Source: Ignavibacteriales bacterium (GTDB taxonomy: Bacteria > Bacteroidota > Ignavibacteria > Ignavibacteriales > Ignavibacteriaceae). From it: a stretch of DNA of 64,000 bases. The stretch is from positions 1 through 64,000 of the forward strand of contig JADJMD010000015.1 of the NCBI GenBank assembly GCA_016709765.1, read 5' to 3'. How positions within the stretch are numbered: position 1 is the stretch's first letter; the number at the start of each line of letters is the position of its first letter. The position numbers and the translations under genes are program-made. The notes below the pieces were generated by a model, which saw only the letters and a list, made by a program, of their open reading frames with translations, had not been told where the DNA came from and searched no databases. This document shows positions 37,583 through 47,322 of this stretch, one piece after another.

Positions 37583-39094
37583 ATGAATAAAATAATTTTA
37601 TTTAATCCACGCAGTGCAAACTCAAAGCACAGAATTCCAAATTCAATTTTGCAGGTTGGTGCTTCTATTCATAATAGGTATGAATACGTTTTTGTTGATG
37701 GAAATCTTGAAAACGATCCATGGAAGAAAATTGAGTCTTACTTAAAAACAAATGAGTTTAAATATTTTGCATCAACAGTTATGCCTGGGATGCAGTTAAA
37801 AGAAGCTATCCCTTTTACAAAAAAAGTGAAAGAGCTATTTCCAAGCATAGTTACTATTTGGGGCGGATACTTTGCGTCCAATCAATATAAATCTTCCATT
37901 GATTCAGGCTTCGTTGATTATATAATTAATGGCCCTGGTGATAAAGCATTACCAGAATTAATAGAGGCTATAGAGGGGGAAAAAGACCTTACATTAATTG
38001 AAAATCTTATATACAAAAAAAATAATGAGATAATTAAAACTAAAAAATCAGATTTGTTTGATCAGGATTCGCTCCCTCCACTTCCATACGATTATTTAAA
38101 TAATTTTTATCCGATAGAAAACTATCTTGGTAAAACATTTCTTGGAAAGAAAACTGCGGCCTATCATTCCAGTATTGGCTGCCCCTTTACTTGCTCGTTT
38201 TGTGCGGTCGTTCCAATTTATGAAGCACGATGGAAAGGTAAATCAGCAGAAAATATTTTTAATGATCTAATGTATCTTAAAAATAAATTCGAGATAGATG
38301 CTGTAGAATTCCACGATAACAATTTTTTTGTTTCTGAAAAAAGAGTAGTTGAATTTTCAAATCTTATTAAAGATAAAAATATTAATTGGTGGGGTGAAGG
38401 CAGAATTGATACGCTTGATAAGTATAAAGATGAATCACTTGAATTAATGCGCAGTGCCGGATGCAAAATGATTTTCTTTGGTGCGGAAACGGGCAATGAT
38501 GAAATTCTGAAACAGATGGATAAAGGCGGAACGCAAACCGGTGCACAAATAAAAAGTTTTGCAGCACGATTAAAAAAGTTTGACATAATTCCGGAATATT
38601 CGTTTGTACTCGGATTACCCGCAGAAAATGATGAAAAAGTCGCTCATCAAATTGAGGAAGATATTAATTTTATAAAAGATATAAAGACGATCAATCCCGA
38701 TACAGAAATAATAATTTATCTTTACTCACCGGTTCCTACAGAAGGTTCTGAATTGTACGAAAAGGTTTCAGCTGCAGGTTTTAATTTTCCGCAAAAGTTA
38801 GAAGATTGGTTAAGTCCTTCCTGGGAATATTTTGATTTAAGAAAAAACCCTCTTACGCCATGGCTAAAACCGTTTATGGTAGATAAAATTAAAAATTTTG
38901 AAACTGTCCTGAATGCATATTATCCAACGGTATCAGATTTTAAATTGACCGGTTTACAAAAACAGGTAATGAAAACACTTTCATCAATAAGATATAAAAC
39001 CAATTTTTATCATCTACCGTATGAGTTGAAAGTTCTGCAAAAATTCTGGCTTCACTATCGCCAACCTGAAATTGAAGGATTTTATTCTGAATGA
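37583..39094 (+). CDS. B12-binding-type radical SAM enzyme (copy 3)
   Basis: 503 residues. A cobalamin-type N-terminal domain (LQVGASIHNRYEYVFVDG, TIWGGYFASNQYK) is followed by SIGCPFTCSFCAVVPIYEAR (CxxxCxxC), FHDNNFFVSEKR and FFGAETGNDEILKQMDKG. It is more distant from copies 1 and 2: SPKNV is replaced by SAENIFNDL and AESGSQK by AETGNDE. The long C-terminal part has Trp-rich stretches (WLSPSWEYF). Overlaps the next methyltransferase by four bases. Confidence 0.84.
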   Translation: MNKIILFNPRSANSKHRIPNSILQVGASIHNRYEYVFVDGNLENDPWKKIESYLKTNEFKYFASTVMPGMQLKEAIPFTKKVKELFPSIVTIWGGYFASNQYKSSIDSGFVDYIINGPGDKALPELIEAIEGEKDLTLIENLIYKKNNEIIKTKKSDLFDQDSLPPLPYDYLNNFYPIENYLGKTFLGKKTAAYHSSIGCPFTCSFCAVVPIYEARWKGKSAENIFNDLMYLKNKFEIDAVEFHDNNFFVSEKRVVEFSNLIKDKNINWWGEGRIDTLDKYKDESLELMRSAGCKMIFFGAETGNDEILKQMDKGGTQTGAQIKSFAARLKKFDIIPEYSFVLGLPAENDEKVAHQIEEDINFIKDIKTINPDTEIIIYLYSPVPTEGSELYEKVSAAGFNFPQKLEDWLSPSWEYFDLRKNPLTPWLKPFMVDKIKNFETVLNAYYPTVSDFKLTGLQKQVMKTLSSIRYKTNFYHLPYELKVLQKFWLHYRQPEIEGFYSE

Positions 39095-39747
39095 AATCAT
39101 TCTTGAAAAAATTATTTTTCCCCATCTTAAAATCTTTATATAATATTTATTCATCCAAAGAAAGAAGTTATTCTTACAAAGGAATTAATGTTAGAGTTAT
39201 GCCCGGAGTTTTCCATCCGGGATTATTTTTTAGCACTAATCTTTTAATAGAATATTTATCCAAACTTGATTTGGAAAATAAAACTGTTTTAGAACTTGGT
39301 GCCGGCTCAGGGTTGATTTCTATTTATTGTGCAAAACAAAATGCAATTGTTACTGCAACAGATATAAATCCAACAGCTATAATCAATATCAATAAAAATG
39401 TAGAATTAAATAATGTAAAGATAACTGCTTTTGAATCAGATCTATTTGATAAGATTAAGAAAGTGAATTACGATTATATTATTATAAATCCACCCTACTT
39501 CCCTAAAGATCCTAAAAACGAAAAGGAGTTTGCATGGTTTTGCGGAAGTGATTTTAAATATTTCAAAAAATTGTTTTCACAATTAAATAATTATAGAACT
39601 GAATCAAATATTTTATTAATGATTCTTTCTGAGGATTGTGATTTTAATAGAATCAACTCAATTGCAAATGAATGTAATTTCAAGTTAAATCTTGTTCTTC
39701 AGAAAAAAGTATTATGGGAACAAAACTTTATTTATACAATTGAATAA
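39091..39747 (+). CDS. HemK/PrmC-like methyltransferase (copy 3 in radical SAM operon)
   Basis: 218 residues. VLELGAGSGLISIYCAK is SAM motif I, TATDINPTAIININKNV the acidic loop, and IIINPPYFPKD carries the NPPY catalytic motif of N-methyltransferases acting on amide, amine or base nitrogen. It begins HPGLFFSTNLLIEYL, as in other HemK-like small-molecule enzymes. As the last gene of the coupled set, it could N-methylate the operon product. A role on a protein or nucleic acid cannot be excluded. Confidence 0.8.
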   Translation: MKSFLKKLFFPILKSLYNIYSSKERSYSYKGINVRVMPGVFHPGLFFSTNLLIEYLSKLDLENKTVLELGAGSGLISIYCAKQNAIVTATDINPTAIININKNVELNNVKITAFESDLFDKIKKVNYDYIIINPPYFPKDPKNEKEFAWFCGSDFKYFKKLFSQLNNYRTESNILLMILSEDCDFNRINSIANECNFKLNLVLQKKVLWEQNFIYTIE

Positions 39748-39787
39748 ACTACCTTAATTTTACAATCATATTTTTAATGTATTAAAA

Positions 39788-41215
39788 TTGTTCACAAAAT
39801 ATTTAAATAGTAAAATTATCTGGATTCTACTTGGGGTTGGAGTGATTTTCTACGCTTTGTACATTCTATTCATATCTCACACATTAACTTACGATGCACA
39901 CCCAAGCGATAAGCAGAAAATTCTTTTTGTTGCCCAAAGAATATTAATTGGAATTCTTTTTTTTCTCGCTGTTATAAATATTGTCAAACTTCCAGTTAAA
40001 GAAATCTGGATTGCCTGGATAATCTTTACCGGGTTATTTGCCAGATTAATTTTAATTCCTTCTTCCCCAATTCTAGAAGATGATTTTTATAGATATATGT
40101 GGGATGGTGCCGTAACTGCTAATGAGTTTAATCCCTATGTATATAGTCCTCAGGATGTGATGGAAAAGAATCCTGCCGTACCGGAAAAGATTTTAAAGTT
40201 AGCAGATGAATCTGGAAATGTTATTAATAAAATAAATCATCCAAAAATAAAAACTCTTTATCCAACACTTTCACAAATAGTTTTTGGACTTTCATATTTT
40301 CTTTTCCCCTGGAGTGTTACTGGCTGGAAATTGTTAATGCTAATGGGAGATATCTTTTTACTCTTCTTTCTCATTAAAATCCTGCGTGAACTTGAATTGC
40401 CGATTTCATTCGTGGCTATATATTGGTTAAACCCAATTGTACTGCACGAATTTTTTAACACCGGACATTATGATTTATTTGCACTACTTTTTACTGCAAT
40501 TGCAATTTATTATTACCTAAAAAATGAATTTGTAACATCAAGTATAACACTTGCTTTAGCGGTTGGATTTAAACTTTGGCCGATTTTAATATTTCCAATT
40601 TTTTTACGCAAACTAACAAATCAAAAATGGAAATTAGTTTCCAGTGTTTTTGCCTTTTCGGTTTTTGTCATTGTAATATTTATTCCTGTTTTACGAGCAG
40701 GTTTCGATCAGAATACAGGGTTTACAAAATATGCGGCCAACTGGATTAACAACGCGGCATTTTATACTTTATTAAAAGATAGCATTGAACTGTTCACCAC
40801 AACTTTTAAGATTTATTATGTTTGTGCGGATTGTGTTGCCCGCTATATAACAGGTGGAATAATTTTAAATGTTTTATTACTGTTAATAAAAAAACCTGCA
40901 AGTGATAATCTTAACCTCGTTTACAAAATGCTGATAATCATTGCAGTTTCATTTCTTGTAAGTCCAACTCAATTTCCCTGGTATTTAACATGGATGATTT
41001 TGCCTTTGGTGTTTAGTCCAAAAATTTCTTTGTTGATGTATGCATTCCTAATTCCACTTTACCATTTAAATTATTTAAGTGGATACTTTATTTACATTCA
41101 GCATATTCCCGTTATACTTTTATTTTTATATGAAATGAGAAAAGGCTACGGTTTTGGATTTTTTAATATGAGTGAAGAGTCTTACGTTAGTAATAATAAA
41201 AAGAATGGTTTATGA
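39788..41215 (+). CDS. Polytopic GT-C-type glycosyltransferase (GT87-like)
   Basis: 475 residues with about 11 membrane helices. The first large external loop has SSPILEDDFYRYMWDGAV, the acidic DD motif of polyprenol-phosphate-sugar-dependent GT-C enzymes, followed by NPYVYSP and YPTLSQIVFGLSYFLFP. It would add a mannose-like residue from a lipid carrier on the periplasmic side. The TTG start at 39788 has no good ribosome site, but no in-frame ATG would retain the first helix. It lies 40 bases after the radical SAM operon and overlaps the following lipoprotein by four bases. Substrate inferred only from family. Confidence 0.78.
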   Translation: MFTKYLNSKIIWILLGVGVIFYALYILFISHTLTYDAHPSDKQKILFVAQRILIGILFFLAVINIVKLPVKEIWIAWIIFTGLFARLILIPSSPILEDDFYRYMWDGAVTANEFNPYVYSPQDVMEKNPAVPEKILKLADESGNVINKINHPKIKTLYPTLSQIVFGLSYFLFPWSVTGWKLLMLMGDIFLLFFLIKILRELELPISFVAIYWLNPIVLHEFFNTGHYDLFALLFTAIAIYYYLKNEFVTSSITLALAVGFKLWPILIFPIFLRKLTNQKWKLVSSVFAFSVFVIVIFIPVLRAGFDQNTGFTKYAANWINNAAFYTLLKDSIELFTTTFKIYYVCADCVARYITGGIILNVLLLLIKKPASDNLNLVYKMLIIIAVSFLVSPTQFPWYLTWMILPLVFSPKISLLMYAFLIPLYHLNYLSGYFIYIQHIPVILLFLYEMRKGYGFGFFNMSEESYVSNNKKNGL

Positions 41216-42555
41216 AGTTTTTAATTGTAGTATTCTTTGTTAGTATCGCACTACTTTTGCTTAACAATTGTGATAGCACCGACCCCAAACTTGAACCTGA
41301 ACTTTTACTTGAACTCGAACATGTTTCCTGCACCGAAGCCTGGTTAGAATTAACAACAAACAATGTACAATTACCAGTTACAATAAATTTACTAAAAAAT
41401 GATTCCGTGTATCATATCTTCAATCTTAGTACTAAGGACTCATTACTCTACATAGACTCTCTGCTCCCAAACCAAAATTATAAACTCCTCGCAACAATGC
41501 AGCAAGGCAACAATATAAGCAATGAGTTAAGTGTAACAACACTTGACACCACCAGCCACAACTTTACCTGGCAAACTTTTGAGTTTGGGCAGCATCAGCA
41601 TAGTGTTCTTTATGATGTTGCAGTGATTGATGAAAATAACATTTGGGCTGTCGGTGCAATTTATATGAATGATTCGCTTGGGGTACCGGATCCGCAGCCA
41701 TATGGTATAGTTCATTGGAACGGCAACAGTTGGAGAATAATGAAAATAATAGTTCAAAACCCATCAGGAGGTAACTCATTACTTGTTCCAACAGGTATTT
41801 TTATAAAAAGTGCTTCTGAAATCTGGCTCGCAAGTGGCGGCGTGTTCATTTATAATGGGGAAAAAGTTAGTAACGCTTATTGGTTGATAAACTATTCTGG
41901 ATATAATGGAGGGATTTTTAATAATGGTGAAAATGCTAAAAAAGTTTTGCTATTTGATTTTACAAAATCATACACAGTAGGGAATAAAGGTGCAGTTGGA
42001 TTTTTTAATGGAACTACGTGGTCAAGGGTTGAGAGTGGAACAACTGTTGATTTGCTTGATATGTCAGTCACACCTGATGGAAAAACAATTTGGGCTTGCG
42101 GATATACAGATGACTATGGTACTTCTGCACTCATTAGGATTAAAGGTGGTATTTCAGAAAAAGTTTTTGAAGATTTTAGCAACAGCCAAAACAATGGATA
42201 CTATGTTGGACCGATCAGCGGCGTGTGGTCTGATAATGATTACAGAGTTTTTATGATGAACTGGGGAGGAATCTATTTACAAAGAAATAATAATCATTTC
42301 TTTCTTGAAAAAGAGATAGCTAGATTTAGTGATGTTGGATTTGGTATAGATGGAACAGCTTACAATAATGTTTTTGCTTGTGGAGAAGGGTTCGTTGGTC
42401 ATTGGAATGGTTACAGTTACAAAGAATATCCAGGATTATTCCAACAACAGCGAACATTCAAAAGTGTAAAAACTAATTCAAACACAGTATGTGCAGTAGG
42501 ATTGGACTATAACAGTCCGATTTACTCAAATGCTGTGATTGTATTGGGTAAATAA
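41212..42555 (+). CDS. Lipoprotein with repeat (propeller-like) domain
   Basis: 447 residues. The signal peptide ends in a lipobox (LLLLNNC), so it is lipid-anchored. Residues about 25-110 resemble an Ig/fibronectin-like domain (LEHVSCTEAWLELTT). The rest repeats short beta units with W-N-G motifs (IVHWNGNSWRIM, VGFFNGTTWSRV, VGHWNGYSYKEY), typical of six- or seven-bladed propellers in secreted Bacteroidota-like proteins. The function is not known. Its ATG overlaps the upstream glycosyltransferase stop (ATGA), suggesting joint expression. Confidence 0.75.
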   Translation: MKFLIVVFFVSIALLLLNNCDSTDPKLEPELLLELEHVSCTEAWLELTTNNVQLPVTINLLKNDSVYHIFNLSTKDSLLYIDSLLPNQNYKLLATMQQGNNISNELSVTTLDTTSHNFTWQTFEFGQHQHSVLYDVAVIDENNIWAVGAIYMNDSLGVPDPQPYGIVHWNGNSWRIMKIIVQNPSGGNSLLVPTGIFIKSASEIWLASGGVFIYNGEKVSNAYWLINYSGYNGGIFNNGENAKKVLLFDFTKSYTVGNKGAVGFFNGTTWSRVESGTTVDLLDMSVTPDGKTIWACGYTDDYGTSALIRIKGGISEKVFEDFSNSQNNGYYVGPISGVWSDNDYRVFMMNWGGIYLQRNNNHFFLEKEIARFSDVGFGIDGTAYNNVFACGEGFVGHWNGYSYKEYPGLFQQQRTFKSVKTNSNTVCAVGLDYNSPIYSNAVIVLGK

Positions 42556-42561
42556 AAATTA

Positions 42562-43272
42562 TTAACCCATCGGAACATCAATAACCAAAAAGTTTGAATC
42601 TTCAAGAATTTCTATTTCAAAATTATTTACTTCAGAAATTCCTATCGCATCACGCTTAAATAATTCTTCATCACCAACTTTCAAACTTCCATCTACAACC
42701 AGAATGTAAGCACCATTTGCAGAATTGCTTATTTGATAATTTACTTTTTTTCCCTTCTCAAAATTTCCCAAATAAATTTCTGCATCCTGATGAATATATA
42801 ATGAGCCTTCTTTGTTTAATCCGGAAACTGCGGGAATAAGTTTATTCTTTCTCTCTGTAATAGGAAATGATTTTTGATCATACCTTGGTTTTATATTTTT
42901 TTCTTTTGGAAAAATCCAGATCTGAAAAAGTTTTACCCCATCTTTATCAGATGGATTAAACTCAGAATGTGTAATTCCTGATCCAGCAGACATAACCTGA
43001 ACTTCATCTTTATAAATAACTGAACCAGTGCCCATACTGTCTTTATGCTCAAGCGCGCCTTCTAAAATTATTGTTATAATTTCCATATTATCGTGTGGAT
43101 GAGTTCCAAATCCCATTGCCGGAACAACAGTATCATCATTAAGAACACGCAGCATTCCAAAGTTCATTATTTTCGGGTTGTAGTAATTTGCAAAGCTAAA
43201 GCTGTAACGTGTATCAAGCCAACCGTAATTTGCTTTTCCCCTGTCTTCGGATCTATAAACTATTTTTTTCAT
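42562..43272 (-). CDS. Pirin family bicupin protein
   Basis: About 236 residues with the pirin/YhhW signatures: GFGTHPHDNMEIITIILEG (metal-binding His pair), MSAGSGITHSEFN (third His and Glu) and VDGSLKVGDEEL in the second cupin. Related proteins show quercetin 2,3-dioxygenase activity or act as redox-sensitive co-regulators; the physiological substrate here is unknown. I chose ATG 43272 (MKKIVYRSED) because GGTGA stands just upstream; a 15-codon longer frame exists but looks non-coding. Confidence 0.88.
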   Translation of the reverse strand: MKKIVYRSEDRGKANYGWLDTRYSFSFANYYNPKIMNFGMLRVLNDDTVVPAMGFGTHPHDNMEIITIILEGALEHKDSMGTGSVIYKDEVQVMSAGSGITHSEFNPSDKDGVKLFQIWIFPKEKNIKPRYDQKSFPITERKNKLIPAVSGLNKEGSLYIHQDAEIYLGNFEKGKKVNYQISNSANGAYILVVDGSLKVGDEELFKRDAIGISEVNNFEIEILEDSNFLVIDVPMG

Positions 43273-43418
43273 TTTATCACCGTTAATTATTCTTCTCAAA
43301 TCTATGTTATGACACACAGATAATCAAATATTCAAATCACATATAATAAATCAATTAATATTCGGAGGTATAGAATCTTATCAAAAAATATCCTATATAT
43401 GACTAAGAACTTACCAAA

Positions 43419-46400
43419 ATGAATAAAATAGTAACAAAAAATAAAGACTTAAGTTTTTTTATCTTCTTTAATCTTGCTGCATTGTGGCTTTTATCAACCT
43501 CAATTTCCGCACAAGATTATATTATTAAACAAATTCGAATTGAAGATGGCTTGTCGCAAAGCACAATTTTTTCATCTTTGCAGGATAGCGAAGGTTATAT
43601 GTGGTTTGCTACACGCAGCGGATTGAACCGTTACGACGGGTATAAGTTTAATTTATACTTCAATCACCCTAAGGATTCCACTTCACTTTCTGATGATGGA
43701 ACAAACTCGCTTTATGAAGATAGAAGCGGAAACTTATGGATTGGAACTATTTATGGAAACATAAATAGATTTGACCGTATGACTGAAATGTTTGTCTATA
43801 AAAATGTTTCTGATTTGCTGGATGTGCTTCCGGATCAGACTGATGATTTTTATGAATACCCGTTGTCGTTTTCAAGAAATCAAAAAACTACAATCACTTC
43901 CATTGCAGAAGATAAAGACGGTAAACTCTGGATTGGAACATGGGGCTGCGGCATAATTGTAATTGATAAATATTTTAAAAAGTATCATCATTTTTATTTT
44001 GATAAGAACAATCCAACCGGACTAAAAACCAACAGAATTATGGATTTGCTTTTTGACTCTGATGGTAAATTGTGGGTTGCAACTTTTGGCGGCGGTTTAA
44101 CAAGAATTACAAAATCTATTGTAAATTCTAAAGAACTATTTTCTTTCGAAACACTTCTTCAAGGTGAAGATGTGCATTCACTTTCAGACAATAAACTGCT
44201 AAATCTATTTCAAGATTCTGAAATGAATATCTGGATAGGTTCTTACTATGGTGGACTAATATTTATACCAAATGATCAAATTAAATTACCTTTTGGTAAA
44301 GCAAAAATAGATTGTCAGCGATGTCCTATTTCTGCAAATAATTTAACTCCAAATACAATTATGTCTTTTGCAGAGGATAAGGAACATTATTTATGGATTG
44401 GAACTTTTGGCGGGGGGCTAATTAGATATGATAAAAATAAAAATGAAACGCTGCACTTTTTCAACGATCCGTTTAACCAATATTCATTAGGGGATAATGA
44501 TGTACTGTCGCTTTGTACAGATCGCTCCGGAATAATTTGGGCTGGTTCACATCTTGGTGCAGGTATAACAAAAATATATAAAAATAATTCGCACTTTAAC
44601 CGAGTAAAACATGAACCCGGTAAAAAAAATACTTTAAACGATGATGTTGTTTGGTCACTTTACAAGGATAATGAAAATATTTTATGGATTGGAACATATA
44701 AAGGAGGTATTAATAAATATGATCCCATTAAGAATAGTTTTTCATATATAAAAAAATCAGACAATGTTAATTCTATAAGTAGTAATCATATTAGAGCAAT
44801 TAAAGAGGATAGTTTCGGAAATTTGTGGATTGGAACTTATGACGGCGGTTTGAACATCTTAAATAAAAAAACAAACAAGGTAAATGTTTTTAAAAATGAT
44901 CAACAGGACAAATTTAGTATTAGCGGTAACCAGGTTCAGGATATTTTAATTGAATCAGATTCGGTTTATTGGATTGCAACATTTGGAGGAGGTCTAAATA
45001 AAGTAGTTGTTAAGGGCAATCCAATAAATCAAAAGTTAAGATTTAAAAGATTTATAAATGAAAAGGACAATCCTCAATCAATCAGTGATAACCGTGTTTA
45101 TAAGTTATTCCGTTCGCACGATGGCGTTTTCTGGATTTGCAGTTATGGTGGAGGTCTAAATTCATTTGATCCAAAGACAGAAAAATTTAAAAGATATCCC
45201 ATCAACTCTGGATTAGAAGATAATTTTAATATCGAAAATCTTATGACGATTCACGAAGATTCAGATGGAATTCTCTGGTTAGGTTCTTACGGCGGCAGTT
45301 TAACAAGTTTTGATCGTACAACTGGAAAGTTTAAAAGGTATTCATTTACTGAAGGTTTAACAAGTGGTGTTGTTTATGGAATATTGGAAGACAGTTCAAA
45401 TAATCTTTGGATCAGCTCTGATAATGGAATTTTTAGATTGAATCTTAAAACAAAAGAAATAAATCGTTATGATATTCAAGATGGACTACAAAGTTTGGAA
45501 TTTAGCGGTGGAGCATATCTAAAAGATATATCAGGAATAATGTACTTTGGTGGTATAAGCGGCTATAATTATTTTGATCCTAATAGTATAAAACCCAACA
45601 AATATATTCCACCTATAGTAATAACTTCGGTAAAAGTTTTTAATGAGCACATTAAAGGTGAGCGAAAAGAATTAGTTCTTGATTACAAGAAAAATTTTAT
45701 TTCTTTTGAATTTTCTTCACTCGACTACTCTGATCCAAAGGATAATCAATATTCATTTATGCTGGAAGGTTTACAAAATGACTGGCAAGTAACTGAAGCA
45801 TCATCCAGAACTGCAACTTATACAAACCTTTCCCCTGGTACTTATATTTTTAAAGTACGGGGTTCTAATAGTGATGGAGTTTGGGGAGATAATTATGCAT
45901 CTATAAAAATTGTTATACTGCATCCGTTCTGGCAAACATGGTGGTTTATAATCATTGCAGTAATTCTGATGGCTTCGTTTTTATATTATCTTAGCACAAT
46001 CAGGATTAAAAACTTGCTTGCAATTGAAAAATTAAAATCTAAACTTGCTGCGGATTTACATGATAACATTGGATCCGGCTTAACAGAGATTTCAATCTTA
46101 AGCGAAGTCGCATCAAGAAAAAATATTTTTGGGGATAAGAATTCAAACAGTGAGTTAAAAAATATTAGCGAGATTTCAAGAAAACTTGTTGATAGTATGA
46201 GCGATATTGTTTGGGTGGTAAATCCAAGTCGTGATTCATTACACGATTTGATTATCAGATTAAAAGATACTTACAGTGAGTTACTTAACTCTTTAGAAAT
46301 ATCTTTTAAAACCAAAAATCTTGAAAAGCTTAAGGACGTAAAACTTCCAATGGAGGTAAAGCAAAATCTGTACTTAATATTTAAGGAAGCAATAAATAAT

Positions 46401-46664
46401 TCCATTAAGCACAGTAACTGTAAACACATTACACTTGAAGCGAATTTAAGAAACGATGTATTAGAAATTAGCTTAAATGATGATGGGATTGGGTTTGATG
46501 AATCTTTGCTTTCTAAAGGTAACGGATTAAAAAATATGGAAAACAGAGCTGCTCAAATAAACGGAAAAATTAAAATTAAATCCTCTGTAAATACCGGCAC
46601 CACAATTAGATTTATTGGTAAATCCGGTTTAGCAAATAAACTTAAAGTACTTTTCAAACAATGA
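43419..46664 (+). CDS. Two-component sensor kinase with periplasmic propeller and Y_Y_Y domain
   Basis: 1081 residues. A signal segment (about 12-32) precedes some 14 propeller repeats carrying the LWIGTxGGG pattern (Reg_prop type, about 45-720). A Y_Y_Y domain follows (YSFMLEGLQNDWQVT to FKVRGSNSDGVWG), then one membrane helix (about 845-865). The cytoplasmic part is a HisKA_3 dimerisation domain with the phospho-acceptor in AADLHDNIGSGLTEIS, and an HATPase with EAINNSIKHSNC and DDGIGF. Unlike the one-piece hybrid regulators of gut Bacteroides, it lacks a fused receiver/AraC part; its partner is the next gene, which overlaps by four bases. The ligand is probably an extracellular carbohydrate or other nutrient. 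Confidence 0.92.
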   Translation: MNKIVTKNKDLSFFIFFNLAALWLLSTSISAQDYIIKQIRIEDGLSQSTIFSSLQDSEGYMWFATRSGLNRYDGYKFNLYFNHPKDSTSLSDDGTNSLYEDRSGNLWIGTIYGNINRFDRMTEMFVYKNVSDLLDVLPDQTDDFYEYPLSFSRNQKTTITSIAEDKDGKLWIGTWGCGIIVIDKYFKKYHHFYFDKNNPTGLKTNRIMDLLFDSDGKLWVATFGGGLTRITKSIVNSKELFSFETLLQGEDVHSLSDNKLLNLFQDSEMNIWIGSYYGGLIFIPNDQIKLPFGKAKIDCQRCPISANNLTPNTIMSFAEDKEHYLWIGTFGGGLIRYDKNKNETLHFFNDPFNQYSLGDNDVLSLCTDRSGIIWAGSHLGAGITKIYKNNSHFNRVKHEPGKKNTLNDDVVWSLYKDNENILWIGTYKGGINKYDPIKNSFSYIKKSDNVNSISSNHIRAIKEDSFGNLWIGTYDGGLNILNKKTNKVNVFKNDQQDKFSISGNQVQDILIESDSVYWIATFGGGLNKVVVKGNPINQKLRFKRFINEKDNPQSISDNRVYKLFRSHDGVFWICSYGGGLNSFDPKTEKFKRYPINSGLEDNFNIENLMTIHEDSDGILWLGSYGGSLTSFDRTTGKFKRYSFTEGLTSGVVYGILEDSSNNLWISSDNGIFRLNLKTKEINRYDIQDGLQSLEFSGGAYLKDISGIMYFGGISGYNYFDPNSIKPNKYIPPIVITSVKVFNEHIKGERKELVLDYKKNFISFEFSSLDYSDPKDNQYSFMLEGLQNDWQVTEASSRTATYTNLSPGTYIFKVRGSNSDGVWGDNYASIKIVILHPFWQTWWFIIIAVILMASFLYYLSTIRIKNLLAIEKLKSKLAADLHDNIGSGLTEISILSEVASRKNIFGDKNSNSELKNISEISRKLVDSMSDIVWVVNPSRDSLHDLIIRLKDTYSELLNSLEISFKTKNLEKLKDVKLPMEVKQNLYLIFKEAINNSIKHSNCKHITLEANLRNDVLEISLNDDGIGFDESLLSKGNGLKNMENRAAQINGKIKIKSSVNTGTTIRFIGKSGLANKLKVLFKQ

Positions 46665-47299
46665 TAAACGTAGCAATTGTAGAAGATAACACAACTATCA
46701 GAGAAGGTCTTGCCGCACTAATAAATGGAACTGAAGGTTACAAATGCATTGGTGCATTTGGCGATGTAGAATCATTTTTACCAAAAATCGGTTTGCTGCC
46801 AATCAATGTTGTGCTTATGGATATTGGCTTACCAGGAATGAATGGAATTGAAGGAGCCAAATCTGCTGTTATAAAAAATCCTGATCTGAGCATTCTTATG
46901 TTAACCGTTTATGAAGAAAGTGAATTTGTTTTTGATGCTCTTTGTGCCGGAGCGTGCGGCTATCTTGTAAAAAAAACTCCACCTGCACGATTACTTGAAG
47001 CAATAAGAGATGCAAACGACGGCGGCTCACCAATGAGCTCCAGAATTGCCCGCCAGGTTATAACTGCTTTTAAAGAAGGCAAGGCACTTTCTGCTCAAAT
47101 CCAGAATTATGATTTAAGTGATAGAGAAATTAGTGTGCTTAATCTTTTATCCGATGGATATAATTATCAAGAAATTGCGGAGACACTATTTATTAGTGTT
47201 GATACTGTTCGTCATCACATCAGAAACATCTACAAAAAACTCCACGTTCACTCCCAATCCGAAGCAGTGGCAAAAGCAATCAGAAAAAAAATTATTTAG
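46661..47299 (+). CDS. NarL/LuxR-type response regulator
   Basis: 212 residues. The receiver has acidic VEDN at the start, phospho-acceptor Asp in VVLMDIGLPGMNG (about residue 54), the Thr in MLTVYEE and Lys in YLVKKT. The C-terminal LuxR helix-turn-helix has LSDREISVLNLLSDGYNYQEIAETLFISVDTVRHHIRNIYKKL. ATG overlaps the kinase stop, so the pair is translated together and is a clear cognate two-component system. Target genes are unknown. Confidence 0.93.
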   Translation: MINVAIVEDNTTIREGLAALINGTEGYKCIGAFGDVESFLPKIGLLPINVVLMDIGLPGMNGIEGAKSAVIKNPDLSILMLTVYEESEFVFDALCAGACGYLVKKTPPARLLEAIRDANDGGSPMSSRIARQVITAFKEGKALSAQIQNYDLSDREISVLNLLSDGYNYQEIAETLFISVDTVRHHIRNIYKKLHVHSQSEAVAKAIRKKII

Positions 47300-47322
47300 A
47301 AATTGGTCACAACTTCTAGGCA

